NCBI GenBank assembly: GCA_014379625.1
Contig: JACMLJ010000089.1
Location: 40,788-104,787, forward strand
DNA: 64,000 nt
Reading direction: 5' to 3'
Source of the DNA: Ferruginibacter sp.
GTDB lineage: Bacteria; Bacteroidota; Bacteroidia; Chitinophagales; Chitinophagaceae
The position numbers were made by a program, and so were the translations under genes. The notes below the pieces were generated by a model. It was not told where the DNA came from. It made no database searches and saw only the letters and a program-made list of their open reading frames with translations. This document shows, piece by piece, positions 25,277 to 34,128 of this stretch. Within the stretch, counting starts at the first letter, position 1; every line of letters starts with the position of its first letter.

Positions 25277-28165
25277 ATGAATCTTTTCGAAAAACAACAG
25301 AATGAATTTTCAGGTCGGCATATTGGGCCAAATACAACTGAAACAACAGCAATGCTAAGCGAGATCGGCGTAAACTCATTGGAGGAACTTATTAATAAAA
25401 CCATACCCGATGGTATCCGGATAAAAAGCGACCTGGATATACCTCCGGCAGTAAGTGAATTTGAATATTTGAATGAATTAAAAAAAGTGGCGGCTAAAAA
25501 CAAAGTCTTTAAAAGTTATATTGGACAGGGTTATTACGACACTATTACACCCAGTGTTATACTTAGAAACGTTTTTGAAAACCCGGGTTGGTACACCGCC
25601 TACACCCCTTACCAGGCTGAAATTGCCCAGGGCCGTTTAGAAAGCCTGCTGAATTATCAAACGATGGTAAGCGACCTCACGGCATTGCCGATAGCAAATG
25701 CAAGTCTTTTGGATGAGGGCACTGCCGCTGCGGAGGCAATGACGATGTTATTCAACCATAAAAATAAAAATCACGACCATATTACATCACCAAAGTTTTT
25801 TGTGGATGATAAAATATTTCCGCAAACAAAAGATGTGTTGATTACAAGGGCGGCACCTATTGGAGTAGAATTGATATTTGGTGATTTTACCCGGGTAACA
25901 ATGGATGAATTATTTTTTGGCGCCATTGTGCAGTACCCGGATAGCGATGGTGCGGTGACAGATTACCGTAATTTCATTGTAAATGCCCATACTGTAAATG
26001 CAATGGTTGTAATGGCCACCGATCTGCTGGCCCTTACTTTATTAACACCGCCGGGTGAACTAGGGGCTGATGTTGCTATCGGTTCATCACAAAGACTAGG
26101 GGTTCCCATGGGTTTTGGCGGCCCGCATGCCGCTTTCTTTGCTACAAAAGATGATTTTAAACGTAATCTTCCCGGTCGTATCATTGGTGTAAGCGTGGAT
26201 GCACAGGGCAACCGCTGCCTTCGAATGGCCTTACAAACCAGGGAGCAACATATCCGGCGTGAAAAAGCTACCAGTAATATATGTACCGCCCAGGCATTGC
26301 TGAGTAATATGGCCGCGATGTATGTGATATTTCACGGAGCGCCCGGACTAAAAAATATCGGAAAAAGGGTACACCTGCTGAGCATGCAGTTAGAAAGTGA
26401 ACTTACCCGCTTAGGTATTGAGCAATTGAATGCCTGTTGGTTTGACACTTTAAAAGTAAAAATTGCGGATGCTGCACAATTAAAAGCGGTGGCCGAATTA
26501 CATGAAATGAATTTCAATTATTTGCCTGATGAAACCATCGGGATAAGTTTAGATGAAACGACCACTCAATACGATGTACACCAAATAGTTAAGGTGTTTG
26601 CTGAAGCTACTGGTAAGACGGTTACCCAAAGTAAGCCCATAGAACCAGGGTCATATAAATTACCCGCTGAATTAAAAAGAACCAGTCCCTTTTTATTACA
26701 TCCTGTTTTTAATACACATCACAGCGAGAGCCAGATGATGCGTTATATCAAATTTTTAGAGAATAAGGACCTTAGCCTCAATACATCAATGATCAGTTTA
26801 GGCAGTTGCACCATGAAACTGAATGCAGCCTCCGAATTAATTCCGGTTAGCTGGCCCGAATTTAGCAGACTGCATCCATTTGCACCGGCAAACCAAACCG
26901 CAGGATACCAGCAGGTGATCACTGAACTGGAAAATTATTTAAGTAGTATAACCGGTTTTGCCGCTACTTCTTTACAACCCAACAGTGGCGCCCAGGGCGA
27001 ATATGCGGGACTATTAACCATACGGGCTTATCATGCTTCAAGGGGTGAAGGCCATCGAAATGTGGTGCTGATACCTATATCCGCCCACGGCACCAATCCT
27101 GCAAGCGGAGTGATGGCAGGTATGAAAGTGGTAGTTACCAAATGCGATGAGGCCGGCAATATTGATTTAACCGATCTTAAGAAAAAGGCAGCAGAACATA
27201 CCAATGACCTGGCAGCATTGATGGTAACTTATCCATCCACGCATGGTGTTTTTGAAGAGAGCATCAAAGAAATTTGCGATACGATTCATCAGCATGGCGG
27301 ACAGGTATATATGGATGGGGCCAATATGAATGCCCAGGTAGGCTTAACGAGCCCCGGGATGATCGGCGCTGATGTATGCCATTTGAATTTACACAAAACC
27401 TTTGCCATACCACATGGTGGAGGTGGCCCCGGGGTGGGACCTATTTGCGTAGCCAGACAACTGGTTCCGTTTTTACCCGGCCATGTAAAGTTGCACAATA
27501 AAATAACGAGCACACATGCGGTGAGCGCCGCACCTTTTGGCAGCGCCAGTATCTTACTCATCAGTTATGGGTATATAAAAATGCTCGGGTCGAAAGGGAT
27601 AAGAAATGCAACGGAGTATGCGATACTAAACGCCAACTACATGAAAGTAAAATTGGAAAAATATTACAAGATACTTTACACAGGCAAAAATGGTACCGCA
27701 GCGCATGAATTTATTGTTGACCTGCGGCCATTTAAAACAAGCGCAGGCGTAGAGGCGGAAGATGTGGCCAAAAGATTGATGGATTACGGTTTTCATGCCC
27801 CAACACTTTCTTTCCCGGTGTCGGGCACATTAATGATAGAGCCAACAGAAAGTGAGGATAAAGCCGAGCTGGACCGTTTTTGTGATGCATTGATAAGCAT
27901 TTATCATGAAATAAAAGCAATCGAAGCTGGTACTGCCGATAAGGCAGAGAATGTTCTTAAAAACGCCCCGCATACCCTGCAGGTGATTTGCACCGATAGC
28001 TGGTCAAAATCTTATACCAGGCAACAGGCGGCATTCCCTTTGCCTTATGTTCAGGAAAATAAATTCTGGCCGGCGGTAAGCAGGGTTAATAATACTTACG
28101 GTGACCGTAACCTGGTATGCACCTGTGAACCCACAGAAAGTTATCTGGAAGCGGCTTTGACTTAG
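25277..28165 (+). CDS. gcvP: Glycine dehydrogenase (decarboxylating), P-protein
   Basis: The PLP-dependent P-protein of the glycine cleavage system, full length at 962 residues as a fused homodimer-type enzyme. It shows SYIGQGYYDTITPSVI, the substrate-site AQGRLESLLNYQTM, and the cofactor lysine Lys707 in NLHKTFAIPHGGGGPG. It decarboxylates glycine and hands the aminomethyl group to the H-protein. The T and H genes are not in the window, so the system is dispersed, as is common in this phylum. Confidence 0.98.
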   Translation: MNLFEKQQNEFSGRHIGPNTTETTAMLSEIGVNSLEELINKTIPDGIRIKSDLDIPPAVSEFEYLNELKKVAAKNKVFKSYIGQGYYDTITPSVILRNVFENPGWYTAYTPYQAEIAQGRLESLLNYQTMVSDLTALPIANASLLDEGTAAAEAMTMLFNHKNKNHDHITSPKFFVDDKIFPQTKDVLITRAAPIGVELIFGDFTRVTMDELFFGAIVQYPDSDGAVTDYRNFIVNAHTVNAMVVMATDLLALTLLTPPGELGADVAIGSSQRLGVPMGFGGPHAAFFATKDDFKRNLPGRIIGVSVDAQGNRCLRMALQTREQHIRREKATSNICTAQALLSNMAAMYVIFHGAPGLKNIGKRVHLLSMQLESELTRLGIEQLNACWFDTLKVKIADAAQLKAVAELHEMNFNYLPDETIGISLDETTTQYDVHQIVKVFAEATGKTVTQSKPIEPGSYKLPAELKRTSPFLLHPVFNTHHSESQMMRYIKFLENKDLSLNTSMISLGSCTMKLNAASELIPVSWPEFSRLHPFAPANQTAGYQQVITELENYLSSITGFAATSLQPNSGAQGEYAGLLTIRAYHASRGEGHRNVVLIPISAHGTNPASGVMAGMKVVVTKCDEAGNIDLTDLKKKAAEHTNDLAALMVTYPSTHGVFEESIKEICDTIHQHGGQVYMDGANMNAQVGLTSPGMIGADVCHLNLHKTFAIPHGGGGPGVGPICVARQLVPFLPGHVKLHNKITSTHAVSAAPFGSASILLISYGYIKMLGSKGIRNATEYAILNANYMKVKLEKYYKILYTGKNGTAAHEFIVDLRPFKTSAGVEAEDVAKRLMDYGFHAPTLSFPVSGTLMIEPTESEDKAELDRFCDALISIYHEIKAIEAGTADKAENVLKNAPHTLQVICTDSWSKSYTRQQAAFPLPYVQENKFWPAVSRVNNTYGDRNLVCTCEPTESYLEAALT

Positions 28166-28392
28166 ATATAAAGAGTAGTTGGGTTTTTAAGAAGGGCTAA
28201 ACTATTATTATTCGGCATCTACAGCTTTTCCCGGGTTTTATGATGGGGCGGTTTCGGTTACTACGACCCGATCCATTAACATACTTCTTTTGAATGGGCA
28301 GGGAGGTTTTCAAAATTGAAAGGGGATCAAAGAAACAGACACCCATAACCCATTATTTGAGGGCAGGGAGTACTTTTTGTAAATAAATCATC

Positions 28393-29469
28393 ATGCAATC
28401 CAACGAATTTCTTTTATACGGAGCCAATGGTTACACCGGGCAGTTGATCGCAAAACTTTCAGCCACCTATAGCCTCCGCCCGGTACTTGCCGGTCGTAAT
28501 GAAAAAATAATCCGGCAATTGGCGGAAGAGCTACAATTACCCTATTTGATTATTGATTTACATGATACCAAACAATTGCAAAGCAGTTTGGCCGGCGTAA
28601 AACTCGTACTGCATGCAGCGGGACCATTTCAAATAACTGCGAAGCCTATGATTGATGCCTGTATTGCAACGCATACCCACTATATTGATATCACCGGGGA
28701 GATACCCGTATTTGAAATGGCTAAACGTTATAATGACAAAGCTGTTGAATCCGGTATCATGCTGATGCCCGGTGTTGGCTTTGATGTAGTACCCACCGAT
28801 TGCATGGCATTGTTTCTTAAAAATATATTGCCGGACGCCACCCAACTTCAGCTTGCATTTGCTTCGGCGGGTGGTAGCCTATCGCATGGAACTGCTACAA
28901 CAATGGTAATGGGTTTGGGAGAGGGCGGCGCCGTAAGAGAAAATGGCGAAATAGTAAGGAAGCCCCTGGGCCATAAGGGTATGTGGATCGATCTTTCTAA
29001 AGTATCCGGCAAACAAAAAAAAGTATTTACAATGACAATCCCCTGGGGCGATATTTCTACCGCGCATTTTACTACCGGTATTCCAAATATTGAAACTTAT
29101 ACAGGCATTTCACCTAAAATATACCTGTTCTTAAAATTTCAAAGGGCTTTCAACTGGCTTTTAAAAACCACCCTGGTACGCAATTATGCCATAAAAAAAA
29201 TAAATAAAGGGCCGGCCGGTCCTGCTGATGAAACCAGGGCAAAAAGCAGTAGTTTGGTTTGGGGGAAGGTAATCAACGCAGGAGGAAAAACAGTACAGGC
29301 TGCAATGCGGGTAAAGGATGGCTATACCTTAACAGCTCACAGTAGTTTACTGATCGTTCAGAAAATATTAGCTGGTAATATAAAAACTGGTTATCAAACC
29401 CCGGCGGCGTTCTATGGGGAAGACCTGGTACTTGAAATTCCCGGTACAAAAAGAACCCCGGCTTATTAA
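28393..29469 (+). CDS. Saccharopine-dehydrogenase-like NAD(P)-binding protein
   Basis: A 358-residue oxidoreductase. The N-terminus holds a Rossmann nucleotide loop, LLYGANGYTGQLIA, and the central part has VLHAAGPFQITAKPMIDACI and YIDITGEIPVFE, hallmarks of the saccharopine dehydrogenase / trans-acting enoyl reductase family. Despite the name, most members do not act on saccharopine; the substrate is unknown here. The stop codon lies inside the terminator hairpin. Confidence 0.9.
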   Translation: MQSNEFLLYGANGYTGQLIAKLSATYSLRPVLAGRNEKIIRQLAEELQLPYLIIDLHDTKQLQSSLAGVKLVLHAAGPFQITAKPMIDACIATHTHYIDITGEIPVFEMAKRYNDKAVESGIMLMPGVGFDVVPTDCMALFLKNILPDATQLQLAFASAGGSLSHGTATTMVMGLGEGGAVRENGEIVRKPLGHKGMWIDLSKVSGKQKKVFTMTIPWGDISTAHFTTGIPNIETYTGISPKIYLFLKFQRAFNWLLKTTLVRNYAIKKINKGPAGPADETRAKSSSLVWGKVINAGGKTVQAAMRVKDGYTLTAHSSLLIVQKILAGNIKTGYQTPAAFYGEDLVLEIPGTKRTPAY

Positions 29470-29484
29470 GCCGGGGTTCTTTTT
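29448..29484 (+). terminator. Intrinsic terminator overlapping the stop codon
   Basis: A perfect 17-bp stem (AAAAAGAACCCCGGCTT with its complement) and a 3-nt ATT loop, ending in a T run. The TAA stop at 29467-29469 is inside the structure. Its A-rich left arm would also allow it to act from the other side. Confidence 0.9.
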
Positions 29485-29563
29485 ATTATTAATTGAAACT
29501 AGGTAAATACAGAACAAATCATCTCATTTTTTTGACGCTATACCCTACCCCTATTTTTGATAA

Positions 29564-29836
29564 TTAAACCTGTACAGGAGCTTGCTTAGGTAAAGAAATG
29601 CGGTTAAATTCTGCCCCGCTGAATATTTTCGCCAATTTATTATCCTGAGATTGCTTCCATTCAGTAATATTGGTTTCCGATACAATACGCCAGAAATTTT
29701 TGGACTTTAGATCCTCGTAATCAGGGGATTGAACAAAAATACCCAGGATGGTATTTCTCTTTTTAAACTCAATTTTAACAGCATTCTTCGCAAGGTGCCC
29801 ACCTTCGATAAATTTGGCAATAACTTCGTTTATCAT
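29564..29836 (-). CDS. Small conserved-looking protein, unknown
   Basis: A 90-residue soluble protein: INEVIAKFIEGGHLAKNAVK, then KIEFKKRNTILGIFVQSPDYEDLKSKNFWRIV, then a helical tail. The strand-rich basic centre could be a small beta-barrel, but I do not recognise the family. The ATG at 29836 is chosen because a -7 box (29849-29856) lies just upstream; the first in-frame ATG at 29890 would lie before the transcription start. Confidence 0.65.
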   Translation of the reverse strand: MINEVIAKFIEGGHLAKNAVKIEFKKRNTILGIFVQSPDYEDLKSKNFWRIVSETNITEWKQSQDNKLAKIFSGAEFNRISLPKQAPVQV

Positions 29837-29848
29837 GTATTTTTTTTG

Positions 29849-29856
29849 CAAATATA
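29849..29856 (-). promoter_or_regulatory. -7 promoter box of the small unknown gene
   Basis: TATATTTG read on the minus strand fits TAnnTTTG exactly. No good TTTG was found at the -33 spacing. It places the transcription start only a few bases before the ATG at 29836. Confidence 0.45.
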
Positions 29857-29924
29857 TGCTTTTTAAGCCGTATTTGTTGAATTTTTTCACCAGGTAAGCT
29901 CATAAAACGCTTTCCCCGTTGATT

Positions 29925-30494
29925 TCATTTCATTGGCGCGGATAAATGATCAAGCCCTAATGGCGGATTTTTTCCTTTAACGCCGGTAAAAAAATGGAGT
30001 ATCTTCTTAATATCTTCCGGTTCATTTTGAGTAGTATAAAATGGAGGTGCAAAACGGAATTCCTTGTGCTCAAAATCGAAGGCCAGCATTATAATCGGTA
30101 CATTGGCTTGTTGGGCAATATGATAAAACCCCGTCCGCAACCGGTCAACTTTTTTTCTGGTACCCTCAGGTGACAATGCAATGGCGAATGATTCATTGCT
30201 GTTAAACATTTCTACCACCTGGTCAACAAAATTGTTGCTGCTAAAACGGTCAACCGGTACCCCACCCAGTTTCCGGAAAATAAAACCAACAGGCGGTTTA
30301 AATAATTCCTTTTTAGCAATAAACTTTATATACTCCAGCCTTAGAACACTCCGGAAAGCAAACCCCATAAATATATCCCAGCTGCTGGTATGTGGCCCCA
30401 CCACCATTACAAATTTCTTAAGTTCCGTCGGAATAGCATTCACAGCCTTCCATCCGGCAATACGGAGATATGTTTTAAATAGAAAATGTAGCAA
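29925..30494 (-). CDS. 1-acyl-glycerol-3-phosphate acyltransferase-like (PlsC family)
   Basis: A 189-residue acyltransferase. Motif I is GPHTSSWD (His-x4-Asp catalytic dyad), motif II GGVPVDRFSSNN and motif III LSPEGTRKK, which binds glycerol phosphate. It is shorter than classical PlsC and begins with a short hydrophobic segment, so it is probably a membrane-associated enzyme acting on lysophospholipid or a related acceptor. No lipid genes are adjacent. Confidence 0.9.
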   Translation of the reverse strand: MLHFLFKTYLRIAGWKAVNAIPTELKKFVMVVGPHTSSWDIFMGFAFRSVLRLEYIKFIAKKELFKPPVGFIFRKLGGVPVDRFSSNNFVDQVVEMFNSNESFAIALSPEGTRKKVDRLRTGFYHIAQQANVPIIMLAFDFEHKEFRFAPPFYTTQNEPEDIKKILHFFTGVKGKNPPLGLDHLSAPMK

Positions 30495-30854
30495 TTGGAT
30501 TGAATTTTACAGGCTGCAACTTACATTTAAGTATTTACATTAAAGAAAAAGCGTCCTCCACCGACTTGCTTCATTTTGTGGTACCCTGTTTTATGCGCGT
30601 TAAAAAAAGCGTCCCTGCCCCAGGGGAGGGTTCTCAGACCCTGATAATTGGAACTCCTTTTTAATATTTGAACTACCACTATTCATTCTTTTACGCTTTA
30701 AATTATTACAGCCCCTGGTTTTAGGAACAGGGTGAGGCTTCAAGATACCTTTGCCGGCTTCATAAAATAAGAATCAGCTAATATTGGGTATTTGTACCAT
30801 TTTTAAAAGAAATGCTTATATTTGCGACTTAATTTAATACAACACAATTTTAAA
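30495..30854. other. Divergent spacer with the cold-shock promoter
   Basis: No gene is visible between the acyltransferase and the cold-shock gene. A GC-rich palindrome-like stretch, CCCTGCCCCAGGGGAGGG (30613-30630), is the only other structure, and the cold-shock promoter sits at the right end. Confidence 0.45.
30791..30824 (+). promoter_or_regulatory. Promoter of the cold-shock gene
   Basis: TTTG at 30791-30794 and TATATTTG at 30817-30824 match the phylum consensus with a 22-nt gap. The leader to the ATG at 30855 would be about 27 nt, and the in-frame codon at 30822 lies in the box, so it cannot be the start. Confidence 0.75.
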
Positions 30855-31052
30855 ATGGACAAAACACTAGGCACCGTTAAGTTTTTCAATTCTGAAAAAG
30901 GATTCGGATTTATCAAGCATGATGATTCTAACAAAGAAACTTTCGTACATGTAAGCGGATTAATAAGCGACATTAAGGAAGGAGACCGTGTAGAATTTGA
31001 CCTGCAGGAAGGTAAAAAAGGTATGAATGCCGTTAACGTTAAACTGATCTAA
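30855..31052 (+). CDS. Cold-shock domain protein
   Basis: A 65-residue CspA-like RNA chaperone made of one cold-shock domain. RNP1 is KGFGFIKHDD and RNP2 is TFVHVSGL, both complete, and the domain covers the whole protein. It binds single-stranded RNA and melts secondary structure. The ATG at 30855 opens MDKTLGTVKFFN, the usual start of the family. A strong promoter and terminator frame the gene as a single unit. Confidence 0.97.
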   Translation: MDKTLGTVKFFNSEKGFGFIKHDDSNKETFVHVSGLISDIKEGDRVEFDLQEGKKGMNAVNVKLI

Positions 31053-31084
31053 TATATTATTGATCTTTTTTAATAAAAGGTATT

Positions 31085-31115
31085 GGGCTGCTAACTATTT
31101 AGCAGCCCTTTTTTT
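31085..31115 (+). terminator. Intrinsic terminator of the cold-shock gene
   Basis: Stem GGGCTGCTAA / TTAGCAGCCC with a CTAT loop, then seven T. Confidence 0.92.
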
Positions 31116-31310
31116 AATCTTACCTCCAAAGCCTTCCTGGAACCAGGTCATTTCATTGTGGCCCGAATAATTTAAAAAGGCAGGGGCACAGCACCCGATT
31201 CTTCACCCCAAAAGAATAGTGATCGATATTTTCCCTTGGCTATCTTAAAAATGAGTCTTTCTTTTTGTTAAAGTGACCGAAATATAAAGTGGTTTTCAAC
31301 CTAATGGTTT

Positions 31311-31318
31311 TACATTTG
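31311..31318 (+). promoter_or_regulatory. -7 promoter box of the DUF6263-like gene
   Basis: TACATTTG fits TAnnTTTG exactly and gives a leader of about 22 nt. No canonical TTTG is found at the expected -33 spacing. Confidence 0.45.
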
Positions 31319-31343
31319 CCATGAAATTTAAAAATATATAAAA

Positions 31344-32210
31344 ATGAAATTTACAAAGCAGTTCTCATTACTATTTGCCGTTGTTTGGTTATTTGCTATC
31401 ACTGCTGCCGCACAAACTTCACCGGGAAAATTATTGCTGACCAAGGGTCAGAAAATAGAGATCGATAACAATATCAAATCGGTAATTAACCAGGAAATGA
31501 TGGGACAGGCGATGGAAATCACCTCGGATGCCCATATGATCTACCTGGCGGAAGTGAAAGATAAAAAACCTGATTCATACCTGGTATCTTTCACACTTAC
31601 CAGGTTAACAACTAACGGAAGTGCCATGGGTCAGGAAATGAAATTCGATTCTGACAACAAGGAAGACATGGAAAGCGAAACCGGAAAAGCGCTGAAAGAT
31701 CAACTGAATGTAAGTAAAGAGGCCGAATTTAATGAAAGCGCTAAAGTCATTAACTCAGTTAAAAAAGATACTAAAGTTTCAGGCGGAGGCGGCCCTTTTA
31801 TGGAAATGATGAAACAGTTTACAGATGGCAACGGTGATGGAAGCACTGGTGCAACTGCTTTTGAAGTAATACCTGCCGGAAAGAAAGTCGGGGATAGCTG
31901 GTCTGATTCAGTGATTACGGAATCAATAAAAACATACACCAATTACACCTTCAAAGAACTGGATGCAAATAATGCTACCATAACTTTTACCGGCAAACAG
32001 GTTACCAAAATGAAGGTAGAACAGCAAGGCATGGAAATCAACATAAGCATGGATGGAAAAATATCCGGGGAAGAAACCGTTGACATGAGTACAGGTTTAA
32101 TAAAAAAGAAAACTACCCTTTTGGAAGGTACGAGTAATACGGAAGTAATGGGACAAACTATTCCGGGTACTACCAAAGTAACCACCACCATTATTGTAAA
32201 AACGCTTTAA
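31344..32210 (+). CDS. Exported DUF6263-like protein
   Basis: A 288-residue exported protein with signal peptide MKFTKQFSLLFAVVWLFAITAAAQ. The mature part is beta-rich with repeated VKSV/TNGSAMGQEMK-type strands and a Gly-rich linker (KVSGGGGPFMEMM). It ends TTKVTTTIIVKTL. The pattern matches secreted DUF6263-type proteins of Bacteroidota; no enzymatic motif is seen. A terminator follows directly. Confidence 0.75.
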   Translation: MKFTKQFSLLFAVVWLFAITAAAQTSPGKLLLTKGQKIEIDNNIKSVINQEMMGQAMEITSDAHMIYLAEVKDKKPDSYLVSFTLTRLTTNGSAMGQEMKFDSDNKEDMESETGKALKDQLNVSKEAEFNESAKVINSVKKDTKVSGGGGPFMEMMKQFTDGNGDGSTGATAFEVIPAGKKVGDSWSDSVITESIKTYTNYTFKELDANNATITFTGKQVTKMKVEQQGMEINISMDGKISGEETVDMSTGLIKKKTTLLEGTSNTEVMGQTIPGTTKVTTTIIVKTL

Positions 32211-32230
32211 TAATTATTAAATACTTATTT

Positions 32231-32261
32231 AAGCGCTGTTCAAAAAAAACAGCGCTTTTTT
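32231..32261 (+). terminator. Intrinsic terminator
   Basis: Stem AAGCGCTGT / ACAGCGCTT around an A-rich loop, followed by a T run, 20 bp after the stop of the DUF6263-like gene. Confidence 0.9.
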
Positions 32262-32328
32262 GTTTTAGGCCTTCTTACATAAATAGAACAGGCATTTCAA
32301 AATAAGCATCCCTTACCCAATCTTATTT

Positions 32329-33036
32329 TTAAAAATCAATCCAGTAACCTAACAATTGCAAAATGTAGGGAGTGAGTATGGCAGTGAATATTCCATTCGC
32401 AATCAATCCCAGGCTGGCATAGGCGCCAAAAGTGGGACTTATTTCCATTGACCGCGAAGTGCCTACCGCATGTGCGGCAGCACCCATCGATAATCCCTGG
32501 GAAACAGGATTATTGATATGAAGCCATTTTAATAAAGCGTATCCGAATATAGCGCCAAATATTCCTACCACCACTACCACCGCCGCGGTTAAAGAAGGAA
32601 TACCACCGATAGTATGCGCTACTTCCATAGCGATTGGGGTGGTAACAGATTTAGGCGCCAGTGAAAAGATGACCTGTTTGGATGCCCCCATCCATTTTGC
32701 AATCAATACAACAGCAACCACGCCCACAACACATCCTATTAACTGGGATACCACAATCTGGAATGCCTGTTTCTTTATCCTTTCCAGTTGAAGGTATAAT
32801 GGAACACCAAGTGCCACTACCGCCGGTTTTAAAAAGAACTGGATCAATTTGCCCCCTTCATGATAATAACTATAATCGATCTTAAATACCGAAAGGAACG
32901 CTATTATAAATGTAATAGATACCAGTATGGGATTGAGGATAATCAGTTTTATTTTTTGCTGAAGTTTTTGCGCAAGAAAGTAGACTAAGAAAGTAAAAGT
33001 AATTGCGAATATTTCCGTTTGAAAAAAAGTTTTCAT
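32329..33036 (-). CDS. lrgB: LrgB/CidB-family membrane protein
   Basis: A 235-residue protein with several membrane helices. ALGVPLYLQLERIKKQ, FSLAPKSVTTPIAMEVAHTIGG and HAVGTSRSMEISPTFGAYAS are the signature segments of the family. Together with the CidA/LrgA partner it forms a holin-like pair; in recent work such pairs transport pyruvate, glycolate or related acids. The start at 33036 overlaps the stop of the upstream partner by 4 nt (ATGA); a longer frame upstream overlaps the partner and is not supported. Confidence 0.94.
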   Translation of the reverse strand: MKTFFQTEIFAITFTFLVYFLAQKLQQKIKLIILNPILVSITFIIAFLSVFKIDYSYYHEGGKLIQFFLKPAVVALGVPLYLQLERIKKQAFQIVVSQLIGCVVGVVAVVLIAKWMGASKQVIFSLAPKSVTTPIAMEVAHTIGGIPSLTAAVVVVVGIFGAIFGYALLKWLHINNPVSQGLSMGAAAHAVGTSRSMEISPTFGAYASLGLIANGIFTAILTPYILQLLGYWIDF

Positions 33037-33449
33037 TGTATTTTTCTCATAAATTGATGAACCCAGCCGGTAAGGGCAAGCACAATCACGGTACTGACCA
33101 ATGCTGAAACAATAATAGGCCAAAACTCTTCCCTAATGATGTCGAAATACAACATCATTGCAACGCCCGGCGGAACAAAGAAAAGGGGAAGATTACTTAC
33201 TAAAAAATCCGATATCCCCTTCACCCACCTCAGCTTTACCCAACCTAATTTCAGGAACAGGGTAAGTAACAACAAGCCGATAACACTGGATGGAAGTTTA
33301 ATCCCGGTTAGGTGTACTGTTAATTCCCCCAGGGCCAAACATCCAAAAATTACAACACATTGCCTGATCAAGATATGCACTTTATTAGGTGAAAAACGCA
33401 AAGTTATGTATTCTGGTATTAAGGGTATTCCAGGCTTGCACGAGAACAA
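33033..33449 (-). CDS. CidA/LrgA-family membrane protein
   Basis: A protein of up to 138 residues with four predicted helices: IRQCVVIFGCLALGELTVHL, the KLPSSVIGLLLLTLFLKLGW segment typical of the family, VSNLPLFFVPPGVAMM and a final helix ALVSTVIVLALTGWVHQF. It pairs with the downstream LrgB gene, whose start overlaps its stop. The start is uncertain: the ATG at 33449 adds about 23 residues without family likeness, and a GTG at 33380 (VHILIRQC) fits the usual N-terminus better. Confidence 0.9.
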   Translation of the reverse strand: MFSCKPGIPLIPEYITLRFSPNKVHILIRQCVVIFGCLALGELTVHLTGIKLPSSVIGLLLLTLFLKLGWVKLRWVKGISDFLVSNLPLFFVPPGVAMMLYFDIIREEFWPIIVSALVSTVIVLALTGWVHQFMRKIQ

Positions 33450-33615
33450 ATACCATGGTTACCTGATTCAGGACTGGCAAACAAGTAATAATACAAATTC
33501 ATTTTAGGTGAAAAGACCTTATCAGGGTACAGGTAAAAAACCCAATCATTTTAGTTATATTCCTGATTCTTCGTCATTTTTGTTGAACGATTTATGATCC
33601 AGGTGATTATTTTCT

Positions 33616-34050
33616 TTAGATATACTCAAAGTTTTCTGTCCTGGGAAGTTGTTCAAACGCTGTCTTAAAAATTTCGGGAGGTTTGGCAAGTTTACGAAGA
33701 CTGGTATCGATCCAGGCTCCATCAACAGTGATGATGGCTGCCAATGTATCTCCTTTTTTCCACAACTCATGTATCATCGTCCATCTTGAAATATTTGAAG
33801 TTGATTTGCCCAGTCTTAAATTGATCATTAATTCATCTCCGAATGTTATTTCTCTTTTAAACGCGCACTCTTCCCTGAAAAGAATAGGACCGATATTGTG
33901 TTGCAACATTAGCGCAGGTGTAATACCATGTTCATTTAGAAAAGATATACGGCTGTAAGCCCCATAATCATAATAAACAGAATGCCGGAGATGAAAGTTG
34001 GGGTCAAGGTCGCTCCAACGGATATCAATTTTCTTTTCGTAAGCTCCCAT
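33616..34050 (-). CDS. Acyl-CoA thioesterase, hotdog fold
   Basis: A 144-residue protein of the 4HBT-like group. It opens IRWSDLDPNFHLRHSVYYDY, where the catalytic Asp and following residues sit in the usual place, and continues FKREITFGDELMINLRLG. Such enzymes cleave acyl-CoA thioesters; the acyl group is not predictable. A -7 box at 34067-34074 lies 16 nt upstream. Confidence 0.88.
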   Translation of the reverse strand: MGAYEKKIDIRWSDLDPNFHLRHSVYYDYGAYSRISFLNEHGITPALMLQHNIGPILFREECAFKREITFGDELMINLRLGKSTSNISRWTMIHELWKKGDTLAAIITVDGAWIDTSLRKLAKPPEIFKTAFEQLPRTENFEYI

Positions 34051-34066
34051 CGGTAGTTTTTTATTA

Positions 34067-34074
34067 CAAATGTA
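34067..34074 (-). promoter_or_regulatory. -7 promoter box of the thioesterase gene
   Basis: TACATTTG on the minus strand. The -33 position falls in the terminator of the upstream gene and has no clear match. Confidence 0.4.
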
Positions 34075-34075
34075 T

Positions 34076-34104
34076 ATAAAAAAGCACCCCGGCCATCGGG
34101 GTGC
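34076..34104 (-). terminator. Intrinsic terminator of the DUF4139 gene
   Basis: Stem GCACCCCG / CGGGGTGC (34084-34104) followed on the minus strand by a run of T at 34078-34083. Confidence 0.85.
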
Positions 34105-34128
34105 GTTACAGTAATAAACATCCGGAAA